This document shows, in pieces, positions 47,775 to 58,550 of a DNA stretch of 64,000 nt. The stretch is from Cryptomeria japonica (taxonomy: Eukaryota; Streptophyta; Pinopsida; Cupressales; Cupressaceae). The notes below the pieces were generated by a model that was given only the letters and a program-made list of their open reading frames with translations, was not told the origin of the DNA and ran no database searches. The stretch lies in the NCBI RefSeq assembly GCF_030272615.1, contig NC_081408.1, forward strand, positions 768,029,330 through 768,093,329, given 5' to 3'. Each line of letters opens with the position of its first letter. Position 1 is the stretch's first letter. The position numbers and the translations under genes were made by a program.

Positions 47775-49284
47775 GTCAGTGTGGCATTTGGAGTTTTTAA
47801 TCACATTCCATAATTTTTGCTGGATTTTTACTCTAGTTCTAGGATTTGTGTGTTGTGATAAATTAGAAGTAAGAGGGGACGATGATTGAGTTACACATGA
47901 ATGGATGTGTATTATGCCACTGTGTCAGTAATAAGAGCAAAGATTCATAATTGCAAATCAATTTAGGATACCTGTCTAGAAGCTTCCATAAATTTCAACT
48001 CATGACATGCTCATAGATACTCAATACTAGTCATTCACTCTAAATTTTATTGCTTTTTTTCTTTTTCTCTTTTTAATATTTTGATATAAAATATTGTTCA
48101 CTATTGTGTAATGGCTAGTTTTACGTTTATAAACATTCTCATAAGAAATATTCTAAAGAATTCAGAAGCATATTTTGTTATTTTCAAATGTGAGTATTCC
48201 TTGGTCTTAGTTGTATCTCTGATTATGAAACCTAATATACGAGATAGTTATGCACAAGGTGAATACATTTGCAGCCCTCATGTTTTTAATTCAAGGGATT
48301 GGAGGATAGTCGTTGCATGTAAATTTGAAAATTCAAATTGCAGATCAGAGTAATAGTGATCTCTTGCAGATTGAATTAGCAGTGGGGCTTGTTGTACCTG
48401 TATGAAAATTTTCACATTGAAATCCTTTTGGCATGTTTTATCAAGTTCTTTACTAATTTGATGCATATAGATGGAAAGTGATGCAATCTAGGCAAGGAGG
48501 TTTAATGAAAGACAATCTAAACCTTGCAGCCACACACAACAACAACGAAAAGTTAAAACACATGGCAAGCAGAAGTGAAATAATTCTACCTTCATTAAAT
48601 TATCTAAAATCTATCTTCAAGGCTTACAACAAGCTAAGAAGAGCCTAATCTCATGAGACACAAAAATTAGTAAATGGGCTACTCAATGCCCAGAATGAAT
48701 AAAAAATGCCCTTAATCTGGGTCTTCCCCTGTTTACTTGGTCTTTCCTTTCTTTAATGAATATTCAAAGGGTTTCTTTTGGAGCCTACCAACCTTTGCTA
48801 CAAATGGTCTCTTCTTACTGTCTATTCCATACTCTCTTGCAGCCCCTCTCTCACTACCCTCACTTCTCTTTTGCTTCTTCTGCATAGGAATATCAACATT
48901 TTATTTTCCTTTAAAATCCCACTGTAATTTCCCAATTGTTTTCCTTCCTTTTCTTCGTCACATTTGTTAGATGTCCATATTTTAAGGCATGTTTTTTGTC
49001 CAAAACACTTGCTGTGTTTCTACATTTTTCTTTTTGTTCTTTGCGTTGTCTTAATTTTTGAAACTTCAAAAATTAAGACAAGCCCTTCAAATTTTGCTTA
49101 AAATTTGTAGTTTTCGTCTCTAAAGCGCATTTTACAATGATCAAGATTCAAAACTCACATTTGTTCGCATCCAATTGTTATTGGGTGTTTTTGTCATCAT
49201 TCCCTAAGTCTTAGTTGGTTTTGATGACCTTTTTCCTTCATTTTTGTGCAATTTCGGGTTTTGGGGTGATCATTGCAAGTAAAT
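47775..49284 (+). other. intron sequence, mostly unassigned
   Basis: No exon or RNA gene is seen. The stretch 48470-48740 has a short Ala/Lys-type low-complexity region (CACACAACAACAACG) and looks like old LTR sequence. Nothing can be delimited. Confidence 0.4.
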
Positions 49285-50495
49285 CTTCTCTTTACTTGTA
49301 GTCGGGTCTCTAAGATTCAATTACAAGTTAGTCTTTTGTTTCTAATCGTGCATATGTGTAGTTGGGTATTAGAGACCCGACTATAAGTTGGTTTTTTCTT
49401 TTTATTTTTTGCCTTACTTGTAATCGGGGTTTTGGGACCCGACTACATGTTTTTATTCTTTAGGCTTAGTGATCATTTTATGTGCTTGCATCAGTTATCC
49501 CAAGACCTGACTCTTCTCCTTTTGCATCTTTATTATCCCACGAAGGAGGGATTTTATTTTGTTTTCAGTTATGATGCATTTGGGTTTCAACAGGAGTGTT
49601 CTTCTTCGGTTCTCTATATGAGTCTTGAAGAGGAGTTTTGAACTTCATTTTGCTTTGTTAGAAGTCGCGTTTGAAGTGTGAGCGTAATTTTTCCAGCTTT
49701 GTGGGATTCTCTTCTAGGTATGTTGTATTTGGCGTCTTTCTTCTTCTGGTTTGTTTTTGTGCTCTGTCCATTATCTTTTTGAGTTCGTTGAAGTCTCATA
49801 TCTGCATTTTTGTTTTGGCCATCATATCTATCTATGTTTTGTTTTCTCCTTGGAGTGATTATTGATAGCTTGCAATTGGGGGTTTGAAGCTTGATTGTAA
49901 GTATAAGTTCTTTTTGTTGTTCCTTGCAAGCACAATGGTTAAGTTTTCTATTTACGTTACCAGTCGTCTCACTTGCAATTGGGCTTCAAACCCCAGATTG
50001 CAAGTTGTCCCATCATTATATCTTTTGCTTGCAATTGGGTTCTCAAGACCTGACTTCAAGCTGACTCTCTTCATCGTTTTTGCAAGTATGCATGCTTGCA
50101 ATCAGGTTCTCAAGACTCGATTACAAGCTTATCAATACCATTCATTCCCTATTACATTTACTTGCAATTGGGTCTTAGGGACCCGATTGCAAGCAATTTT
50201 CAAACATGCAAGACTTGTTCACTTGTAATTGAGTTTCCAAGACCCAATTTCAAGTGCAAAGTATTAAGTTTTTCCCTATCATCACATTAGTCATTTCAAC
50301 CTTTTCAAGCTTGCACATTTCATTTGCACTTGTAATCAGTTTTCAAAACTCTTGATTGTAAGTTCTTCATCCATTGCCTGTCATTTGCAATCACATATTC
50401 ATTTGTAATGAGCTTCCTAAAATCGAATTGCAAGCCTGTCTTTCCCTAGTTTACTTACTTGCATTTGGGTTACCAAGACCCGATTGCAAGTGAAG
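49285..50495. repeat. array of about twelve stem-loop repeats
   Basis: Units of about 36 bp are formed by a left arm CTTGCAATTGGGTC, a 2-6 base loop and a right arm GACCCGATTGCAAG. They occur near 49291, 49357, 49422, 49874, 49968, 50029, 50093, 50160, 50220, 50331, 50402 and 50458, spaced mostly 55-110 bp. The first three use GTAGT/ACTAC in place of GCAAT/ATTGC in parts of the stem, so arms have changed in step. Sequence between units is not conserved. The array is immediately upstream of ORF J on the same strand and is likely its long leader or LTR. Confidence 0.8.
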
Positions 50496-50766
50496 CTTCC
50501 ATTATTGCTTCCAAATCACGCATTCTAAGCTGGCTGCCATCCACTTGCACTCCACCCCTTGAGATCCGAAATGCTGTCCTTGACATTATTATTATGCATC
50601 GTCCAAACTTGTCCATTCATTTTTCCTTTCTTCATGATAAATATCATGATAGCTCTAAGGTTAGACATTGTTCTTTCCAAGCTGTGGTATCATGGCTTCT
50701 CCAATAGCCTTTGAGAATGTTTTGACTCTTTGGAGTTTTCATCATAGTGTTGCAGATTCTTGTTCA

Positions 50767-52947
50767 ATGACAGAAGAGCCAACATCTCCTTCGAACAAGA
50801 AGATGGAATACAAGTATGATAAGTATTAGAATGAGATTGCTCCTTCTCAAGTGAGCTCTCCTGTGGATGAGATCAAGTACACAGAGATTGGACATGTTGA
50901 TATGTTTGAGTTTCTTGAAAGAACGGAAGGATCGCCAAGCCATGGCATGTAGTTGCTCCTAAATAGTCATATCCACTTGGTCTCCACTTTCCCAGTGGCT
51001 GCCTTAGAGCCAGGATTTGTTCTTGCCCATGTTGCTCATTTTGATAGAGGATCTAGGACAATCAAAGATGATGATGGCAATATCATTATCAAATTGGATG
51101 CAAAAAACATAGATAAAATCTTCAAAGTTCCTGGTGCCCCAGTATATGCAGACATTTCCATGAAGAGTGCTTTGGATCATTACAACCAGAAGAGATCAGA
51201 TTGGATAAGACATATCAATTCCAAATGGATCAAGACTCCCAGGACTTGTTTCTCTAGATGGCCCAAATTATATCGATAAGATTTCAGTGAGGAAGTTAGT
51301 GATATGATCACACTTCTAAGAAGGATAATGGGGTTGAAACAGTCCAATGTATTTGAGATTTGGATGTATAAATACTTTGTAGTCATGAGGAAAGGGCAAT
51401 CTCATATCTTCTGGGGTGAAGTCATCAGTGATAACCTGTGTGAGCAATTGTCACAAGTTTCAACCACCCTCACCTTCTACATGAATTCCTACTTAGTGTA
51501 CATAGCAGCGTCACTTAGACAATTTTTTGGTCTTTCTACCAAAGGTGACAGGTTGTTGGTACCAGTATGGAAATATTATGAGCAACTCACTTTGAGACCC
51601 AGTAGGATTCACTACAGGAGGGTGCAGGATGCCTTATTTGGTCACTTAATGTGTTTATTTGATAAAACACTTAAGAACAAAAGACTGTCCAAGGCAGCCT
51701 GGAAGAAGATGAATGGGTATGGATGCTTGTTCCTTCAGTTCCCAACTTTCACTTACATAAGAGTTGGATGTTTCGAAGATCAGCCATATATTCTTCTTAG
51801 GTATCCTACTGACAATATCATTCTGATGCAATTGGCTAGGCAGTTGATGATGGTTCATGCAGTCTAGTTAGCCAATCATAAGTTAGGCATCAACATATCC
51901 TCTCACATTCCACTACAAATTGGCTAGTATTCCTTGATAACCTCAGCAAGAGCCAAAGCAATGGAGACTTCAAGAAGTCAAGTTGTCGAAGTTCAAGGTG
52001 AGGAAGGATTTTGATTATCGAGGAATGAAGGACAAAATCAAGAGAACCTTCACTCACGTTCATTGCCTAGAAGATATTTGGGTTGATCTTCGCACAGAGG
52101 CATATGCCAGGAAAATGGACTACAACAGGCTCACCTTGGAGCAAATTGTGGATCTGGATCTAACCAAGATTCCAAAAGGAATGGTAGATGACGGAAAAAC
52201 TCTTGACCTAGAGTATACAGAATAGAGGGTTGTTGAGGCTTCTCTTCCATCTCCCTAATGGTCGTAGGAGTGTACCTCAATCTTTGATAGATTTCAGCCC
52301 ATCCTTGCCAACGCCAATGCTTGGTTGAAAAACAATAATGTCAAAACCATTAAGATCAAGGTTGGGGTGGAGAGTGATTCAATAGGACTAGTTGGACATA
52401 AGTCTAAAGGTAGGGTTAAATCCAAAGAGGGTGCTTCTTCCTCAAGCACTAGGATCAAGCTAAGGGAAAGTAGAACTTTAGTTATTCTTTCACAAGAGGT
52501 GTCATTAAAGGGAAAAGAGAAGCCTCAAGTGCAAATTCATGTTATTGACCCAAAGGATGAAGCACATGAGGAGAATGCAACAGGATCCCCTCCTACTATG
52601 GACTCAGATTCTCCTCACACAATCATTCACCAATTGTCTTCGGATGTACCAATGTCTCCAATTGACATAGATGTGGATTCTTTCTCTACAGTCAATGTAG
52701 ATCTTGTTATGCTGAGTGCATCTGCTTGCACAAATGTATCATCATCAATTGCAGATGCTTCTTATGGTGACTTGGAGAGCATTTTTTATGTTAATCCTTC
52801 ATATGCCATTCGATCTAGCATATTGTTTCCAGAAATCGATACTTCTACCATAAGTTTTGATAAGTTCATGTCGGAAGCCTGCCATGATTTGCCGTTTGAG
52901 CAAACACTTGTCGCTATCAAGACTGAGACTTCACCTAGAGTGACAAA
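50767..52947 (+). pseudogene. accessory ORF J, retroelement-associated, part 1
   Basis: From ATG 50767 one frame runs to 51867 through only three stops (50827, 50950 and 51277). It then shifts to 51983-52225 and 52325-52947. It encodes DDDGNIIIKLDAKNIDKIFK and VPGAPVYADISMKSALDHYN, then a helical region (LLRRIMGLKQSNVFEIWMYK, FWGEVISDNLCEQL, LYIAASLRQFFG-like). A Lys- and Ser-rich tail ends the part. No gag, protease or polymerase motif is present. Its order of motifs matches the extra ORF of element D (56802-58307). I therefore call it a decayed Ty3-type accessory protein of unknown role; a host origin is less likely. Confidence 0.5.
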
Positions 52948-54275
52948 TGTAAGAACCCAACTTGGCTCTCCTCTGCTGACTGTTTCTTTTGAATGCAGTA
53001 GATTTGAATTTGTTTTGGTTTTTGAATGTTTATGGATTTTTTTTTGTTTTTTTTGGTAATAATGAGCAATGATACAATACTGAAATAAACTCCAATGCTT
53101 AAAATAATACTGAAACAATAATATTACTGCTGGAATTAATTTACGAGACTATCAAGCGAATGTTGTTCTGTTTTATGGCCAATATGCCTGGAAAACAAAT
53201 TCATTACAATGTAAGATTAAAAAAACCTGATTTTTTGCTGTCCCAGTAGTTGAAAAATCTGCAAACTGCAAATTTTAATTATTTTGAAAAAAAATACTGT
53301 TCACGCGGTACTGTAGCAGTCAGTACGGCGGCACTATTCACGCGGCACTATTCACGCGGTACTGTTCACACGGCACTGTAGCAGTCCGTACAGCGGCACT
53401 GTAGCAATCCGTACCGTACTTGTTAATCACCAAAATTTCTTCAATAAATCTGCAATAATTTCTCGTGAATTTATTCTTCAATTCTGCGCAATTAGATGCA
53501 AATAAGACCTCTGAATGAAGTCTTCCTGAAACCAAATATCACTGAATATTTCATCAGCTCAGATGGTGAACATTGAAGCAACTACGTCCTCCAATGGTGG
53601 CTGAAAACCCTAGTCTCCAGAGCAAAACCCTTTCAATTTCACAATGTCAAAATAAAATAGCCATCCTCTTCTTTCCAAACTCAACGCTACATATCCTTTT
53701 TTGCAAGTCGTACCCTAATCCTCTTAATTACAATTTTGCTTGTAATTTCATTTAATTTCACTTTGGGTGTCAAAACGATTTTAATCATTAAATGGGCATT
53801 TAATTTTAATATTTCAATAGTTTGGCTCAGATAATTTAATTAAAAACATGGCCCCGTCTAATGATGAGTTGACCCTCAAGTTAAGTGATTATAATATAAA
53901 GTCACTTTATAACTTTATTATTAAATCACTTAATAATAAATGCTAAGTCATTCAAACTTGTCTAACTCCATGAATATTTTGAATTTAGCTATGCCGTCTG
54001 AAACTGGAGCTCACTAGTTGACCACCCATATGACCATGATGTCTGCTAAAAATAGCTGGGGTCCATCTCCAACTGCTAAAAATAGCCTGGCCAAGCCAAA
54101 CTCAAAGCAAAACTCATCATAAACAAACTCTGGCAACCCAGAAGTGTACTCTGCTCTGTCATCGGAAGATCTCCACGCCAAGGTGACCCTCTATCCAATC
54201 CTACTAGCCTACGAGGGTCTTTGATAGGCTAATCACAAGCTAGAGTGATGTCTCTAGCTAGAAGGGGACATCACA
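52948..54275 (-). repeat. LTR of the TGTAATGTCCCC family inside ORF J
   Basis: The right end reads GGGGACATCACA at about 54264-54275; on the minus strand it begins TGTGATGTCCCC. It carries AAAGTCACTTTATAA near 53897. The left end is probably TGTAAGAACCC at 52948. ORF J sequence continues on both sides. No clear target duplication was found, so the limits are approximate. Confidence 0.55.
53297..53430. repeat. short GC-rich tandem repeat
   Basis: Six or so copies of a phrase around CGCGGCACTGTTCA and GCACTGTAGCAGTCCGTAC alternate inside the AT-rich LTR. Copies differ by one or two bases. Confidence 0.65.
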
Positions 54276-54624
54276 TTGTGGTACAGGTAGAGCCTATTTC
54301 TCCACAAATCATAGTTGCTGTCACAAATATGAGCTCATTAGATCTACCCCCATGGTTAAGTTCAATCACTCCTAAGGGGAAGAAGCAACAGATTTCTCCT
54401 GATGTGTTTGATCTTCAGTAGCTTAGGAAATCTAAGACAAGGGCTGCTAAGAAGGCAAAGACAGTCTAACGAGTGGGGTTGTGGACAACAATAAGATGAA
54501 ATATGTAGAGGTGGTAGAACCTCTTGCTGATAAACCACTAGAAGAAATGTAGCTATCTGATTACAAATTCACTAGGGTGGAGCTAGGAAGGCAAACACAT
54601 GTTGGAATGATGCATGATGCTCAG
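54276..54624 (+). pseudogene. accessory ORF J, part 2
   Basis: Beyond the nested LTR the same kind of coding sequence resumes: VVQVEPISPQIIVAVTNMSS, then LDLPPWLSSITPKGKKQQIS, a stop near 54419, KSKTRAAKKAKT, and after a frame change VVDNNKMKYVEVVEPLADKP. The basic stretch near 54435 could be a nuclear localisation signal. The G3 unit starts at 54628 and ends the readable sequence. Confidence 0.42.
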
Positions 54625-54627
54625 GAC

Positions 54628-55682
54628 TGTTGATGTGATTTTTACGCACATGGGAACACAGAATAAAATACCTAAAGTATCTTATCCTCTCTTGAACAAA
54701 ATCTCTCAGATGCTGAAGATTAGCTTAAGGATCATTCGAGAAGACTCCAAGGTTCATGAATGTAGGGTCACTACGTGTGGAGAAGCTCATTGCTTTGATG
54801 TGATAATGCTAGAATCACAAGGGGACTTACGTTCGAATGCCTGAATGCTTGATTTGCTGGAACTCGATCATCTAATGTTGCAATATGGTGATGCTCTTTG
54901 TCCTAAACTAGCTTGATTTTGAAAAAATGGCAAAGGTTAAAGGGTTATGAAGGTTTATTCTAAGGCCTAGAATGTAAGAAGATGGACGAATGATTAGATG
55001 GAATCCTACTGAGCGAGGTCTCACCATCAAACTGAACAATTTGACACAAGCTCAGTGCAATCTTCTAAGGAGGTTTCAAAGATGTTCAAATCATTACCAT
55101 CAAACATTGCTTACCATTCAATTCAATGCATAAACAACAAACGCATAACAATTTGAAGTTAAGCTCATATTATTTCCGTTGACCACAAAAGGCACACTTA
55201 CAATCAACGAGAGGCTAGTGGTATGGACTAAATGAATTCCATACAAATGCATTCAACAAATCCTTCCATTCAATCAAAATATTTATCATCTAACATGAGG
55301 ATCCAACAAGAAACCATGCACATTGTAAAAGAATCAACACACTTCACCATAACTTCAATTAAAATGGAGTTCATTTACAACTTAGGCAACAATTTCTGCC
55401 TTCTCCTACTCTACTCTAATCTAGCTACCATCTTAGTTATATTCACTATTCTATTTTCTATTCTAGCATTGTTTACTATTAGCTAACTATTATCCTTTAG
55501 AAATGAAGAGTCTGAGCTTTTATAGAGAGCTCATTTACAATGAATGACCAAGATTGAATCTCCATCAATGGCCAAGATTTTACAATGAAACCCTAGTTAG
55601 GGTTTGTTACAACAAACTCTCCTTAGCCAATGAAATGATTACATTCAGTGAATGTGAACCAATAGATATCAGGGGTAGGTAC
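54628..55682 (+). mobile_element. G-family unit, third copy, cut by element D
   Basis: This starts TGTTGATGTG and is collinear with the first 1.1 kb of G2, including GGAATCACAAGGGGACTTACG-like sequence near 54810 and CCCTAGTTAGGG near 55593. It breaks after GGGGTAGGTAC at 55682, where element D's LTR begins. In G1 the same phrase continues with ATCGAAG, so D inserted at this point and the remainder of the copy lies beyond the window. Confidence 0.75.
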
Positions 55683-56006
55683 TGTTAGTAGCCTAAGTGG
55701 TTCAGGTGGTAGCATAGGGAACATCAATATACAATGTACAATACCAGAGCATAGCAATTCATTAGCATGGAACCAATAACACACAACACAGTATACCAGA
55801 ATAGATTTGTGTAACACAGGTGTATATCATATTCCTCTCCAAATCCCATGTCCCCACAATGTGCTACAAGTTTACAATATAAAGAGTTCGCGGTTGGTTA
55901 GGCCACCAACCGTCCGGCAACTAACTACCCGCAGATATAACTTAATACTATTATTTTCTATTAAAGCATTAAAAAGCCTTATTTACTAATTAACTAGCTT
56001 ACATCA
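55683..56006 (-). repeat. 3' LTR of element D (324 bp)
   Basis: The left limit is fixed by the break in G-family homology and the right limit by the PPT. On the minus strand it runs TGATGTAAGC to CTACTAACA. A TATA-like CTTTATATTG (minus strand, 55875-55886) lies near its middle, a likely promoter. The LTR is very short for an element of more than 8 kb. Confidence 0.8.
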
Positions 56007-56021
56007 TCCCCCCCCAAAACT
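56007..56021 (-). promoter_or_regulatory. polypurine tract of element D
   Basis: On the minus strand AAGTTTTGGGGGGGGA directly precedes the LTR start TGATG at 56006. Confidence 0.75.
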
Positions 56022-56066
56022 TGTTCGTCTTCCAGATGAACACTACAGCAATTTAACAAGAAATAT

Positions 56067-56801
56067 CTACTTAGAGGACGTCCCTGTTCCCGTAGTGGTC
56101 CGCTCTCGGAGTATCTTCAGGTCCCTCTCAGCAAGAAGTTGCTTCTCTCGAGTGGCTTTCAGAAGCCTGAGTGCATCCATTCTGTCCTTCTCAGAGGCAG
56201 CCAACTTCCGTTCTGTTTCATGTCGTGTGGTTCTCTCTTGAACCATTTCTTGCTCCATAGCCTGGATCATTTCTTTCAGCTCACTCTCTCGCTGAAGGGC
56301 TAAGGTATGGACTCCTTCCATTCTGTTCGCTTTCCAGGTCATCCTTTGGAGCTGTAAGAATGTAGCGCGGAAGGTCTGTTCTATGGAAGTGAGAGCTCTC
56401 ATTACTTTTTGATTACCTCCTGTATGCCCACTAAGGATCTGTGGTACTCCCCATTCTGCTACTATCTCTGGAATTTCCGTGTCGGGCCAACCTTGGTTCC
56501 TAATTTTCTCTGAGAACTCCCTCTCGTAGCCTTCTGTCATAAACGCCAGTAGTGCTTCCGTTGCTCTTACTATAGCAGGCATATCAGATCCTCGAGACTG
56601 GTCTATCATCCTCTCCGTGGCTGCCCTCATTACTTCCAACTCGGAAAGAAAATTCTGCGCAACTGGTTCCCACTCTTGGATCCCCTCTGTTGGTGCTGGT
56701 GAGGACGTAGTGTGCCCTTTTCCGATTCCTTCCATCCTCTGGCTCTCCTCCTGCTGATCAGTCCCCAATGATGCTGAAGGAGGTGGAACCTCTATGTCCA
56801 T
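56067..56801 (-). CDS. element D second 3' ORF, coiled-coil protein
   Basis: A 244-codon minus-strand ORF begins MDIEVPPPSASLGTDQQEES at 56801. It follows the previous ORF in the same frame, separated by a single TAG. The second half (from MIQAMEQEMVQERTTRHETE) is a strongly charged heptad-like coiled coil ending SLLAERDLKIL-like and a Thr/Gly-rich tail. No enzyme motif or membrane segment is visible. It may be the C-terminal domain of a 745-residue accessory protein if the TAG is a recent mutation or is read through. Confidence 0.55.
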   Translation of the reverse strand: MDIEVPPPSASLGTDQQEESQRMEGIGKGHTTSSPAPTEGIQEWEPVAQNFLSELEVMRAATERMIDQSRGSDMPAIVRATEALLAFMTEGYEREFSEKIRNQGWPDTEIPEIVAEWGVPQILSGHTGGNQKVMRALTSIEQTFRATFLQLQRMTWKANRMEGVHTLALQRESELKEMIQAMEQEMVQERTTRHETERKLAASEKDRMDALRLLKATREKQLLAERDLKILRERTTTGTGTSSK

Positions 56802-58307
56802 CTAGAATCTTGCTAGCAGGCTGTCCGCTTCTGTCTCCATGTCTGTTTCCTCAGTCCCCTTTCCTTTGTCTCCCTTTGGCTCTTCACCGTGTATTCCTCC
56901 TTCAATATTTCCTACCTCCATGGTTGCAAGTGGATCAGTTATGGGTGCTACTACCAATGCAACAGCTCTAGCCGCTTCTACGCCCCTGGTTGTGCTTATA
57001 TGGAGGGTGTGGGCCCCAGCGTGTCCCCTCAAGTCTACTAACTGAGATGGGGTCCCTGTGACTCCAGTTACCAATTGTGCCGTGATGGGAATTTGTGCTG
57101 GTTTGAAGAGTACCTTTTTCCTTACTCCCCAACCTGGTACGGCTGGTATGCCCCCCATACGGCTTTCTGTCCCTACCTGCCGCAACCCTCCTACGTGTCC
57201 TCCTTCCTGTTCCATGCCCATTGGCTCCATCCTGAATTCTCCTTCATCTTCTTCTGAAGATGATATGTATGTTTCTTCTTCCCCTGTCTCTACCTCTTCC
57301 TCAGAATTGTTGTCTTCTTCTCCTCCATCTTCTAAGCTCCCTGCCAGTTCTTGCCTTGCTTTTTTCCTCGGTGTTGTCTCTGTGGTTACTGTAAAAGTGT
57401 CCAGGTGTAGCCAATAATGCATGGCTGGCTTGTAGGGCTCCACCCGGCTTGAGGCCACAAATCCTCCTCTATTTTCCAATGCCACTTGAGTTCTCAATGC
57501 TTCCAAGAAGAGGGCAATGAGGTGATGGGGCACGTATAGGGTCTTGTGTTTGAGGAGCATGGCTTCCTTCACACGGCTGGAAAGGACGCGGCCCCAGTTA
57601 TAAATTTTGCCATTACTCAATCCGTGCATGAGGCGTAGCATCCATATTGCAACATCGGATGCTCGGCTTGCTGCTGTTAGCTTACTCTTTATGATATCCA
57701 AGACACATCTCCATTCTGGTGAGGTGAGATAAGATTTCTTCAGGCCCCTTCTATTGCTATTCTGCCATAAACTGTTCCATTGCTCTTCTGTGAGTGCGTC
57801 GCCACAGATATGTTCCAGGAGCCACTTCTTTTCTTCTGTAGGCATTCTTGCTGACGGTTTCATTGCTGAATTGCCGCTACTGGGAATGCCGAAAACCTTG
57901 CTGAATTCTTTAGGTGCATAAGAAATGACCACTGTCTGTCCCAAATAATCAATTACTGATCTATGTCTGTCCTGCTCATACCCATGGACCATGGCACGCA
58001 ACATAGGCTCAAATTCTTTTAGGTTGAAGATGGGCATGAAAATGATTTTGTCAACTTCTGCTTTCTTCAATGAACTCTTTAGGGGGTGGTCCTCCTCATT
58101 GTTTTCCCACCATTTCCTGCACTCGCTTCCAAGCACTCCTTCAAACGTGACATTCTCTACATTCACCTGTTCCGATGTCCTCTCTTGGCTTTTCTTGCTG
58201 GTTCTTGGCATGGCCATTGCTTGCTTGTTAGAAGTGCTAGCTTTGTAATTTATGTCATAACTTCCCCTTTTAGGATTGCCATGACTCCCTTTCACCATCT
58301 TGTGCAT
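56802..58307 (-). CDS. element D extra 3' ORF, accessory protein
   Basis: A 501-codon minus-strand ORF begins MHKMVKGSHGNPKRGSYDIN. An early conserved-looking helical domain runs to about residue 290. It contains VVISYAPKEFSKVFGIPSSG, MPTEEKKWLLEHICGDAL, SPEWRCVLDIIKSKLTAASR, ASDVAIWMLRLMHGL and LYVPHHLIALFLEALRTQVA. A long acidic, Ser/Glu/Gly-rich tail follows. It lies between integrase and the 3' LTR, the place of extra ORFs in Athila and Tat elements. The order of motifs parallels ORF J at 50767. Function is unknown; a DNA- or chromatin-related role would be a guess. Confidence 0.6.
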   Translation of the reverse strand: MHKMVKGSHGNPKRGSYDINYKASTSNKQAMAMPRTSKKSQERTSEQVNVENVTFEGVLGSECRKWWENNEEDHPLKSSLKKAEVDKIIFMPIFNLKEFEPMLRAMVHGYEQDRHRSVIDYLGQTVVISYAPKEFSKVFGIPSSGNSAMKPSARMPTEEKKWLLEHICGDALTEEQWNSLWQNSNRRGLKKSYLTSPEWRCVLDIIKSKLTAASRASDVAIWMLRLMHGLSNGKIYNWGRVLSSRVKEAMLLKHKTLYVPHHLIALFLEALRTQVALENRGGFVASSRVEPYKPAMHYWLHLDTFTVTTETTPRKKARQELAGSLEDGGEEDNNSEEEVETGEEETYISSSEEDEGEFRMEPMGMEQEGGHVGGLRQVGTESRMGGIPAVPGWGVRKKVLFKPAQIPITAQLVTGVTGTPSQLVDLRGHAGAHTLHISTTRGVEAARAVALVVAPITDPLATMEVGNIEGGIHGEEPKGDKGKGTEETDMETEADSLLARF

Positions 58308-58550
58308 GTATGGTGCTGTACCCGAAGGCTGTGGGCCTATACTCTGTGGCTGGGGCTGAGGTGTTGTGTATTTTAGGTGCCGCGTGATCGGTAGCCTATT
58401 TCTCGGGGGCTGCGTACGTCTCCGTCTGCTGATTGTGTACGCTGGTGGTTGCGTGCCTTTTTTTCTACGTGCCGCCCCCTTTGCGCTGCTGCTCTATGTT
58501 GTGCCGCTGCTCTGTGTTGTGCCGTTGGTGCTCTGTCTCCGTCCCACACC

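Noticed and set aside
49285-50495. CRISPR-like layout: short repeats with unique spacers
   Set aside because: Repeats are diverged, spacing is irregular (55-110 bp and gaps up to 450 bp), there are no cas genes, and the setting is a plant nuclear genome.
55678-55682. Same GGTAC target word at element D and at G1
   Set aside because: Five-base coincidence; integrase target preference cannot be judged from two sites, and the second D duplication is outside the window.
57058-57417. Plus-strand ORF rich in Ser/Pro
   Set aside because: It is the antisense shadow of the acidic tail of the element D 3' ORF.
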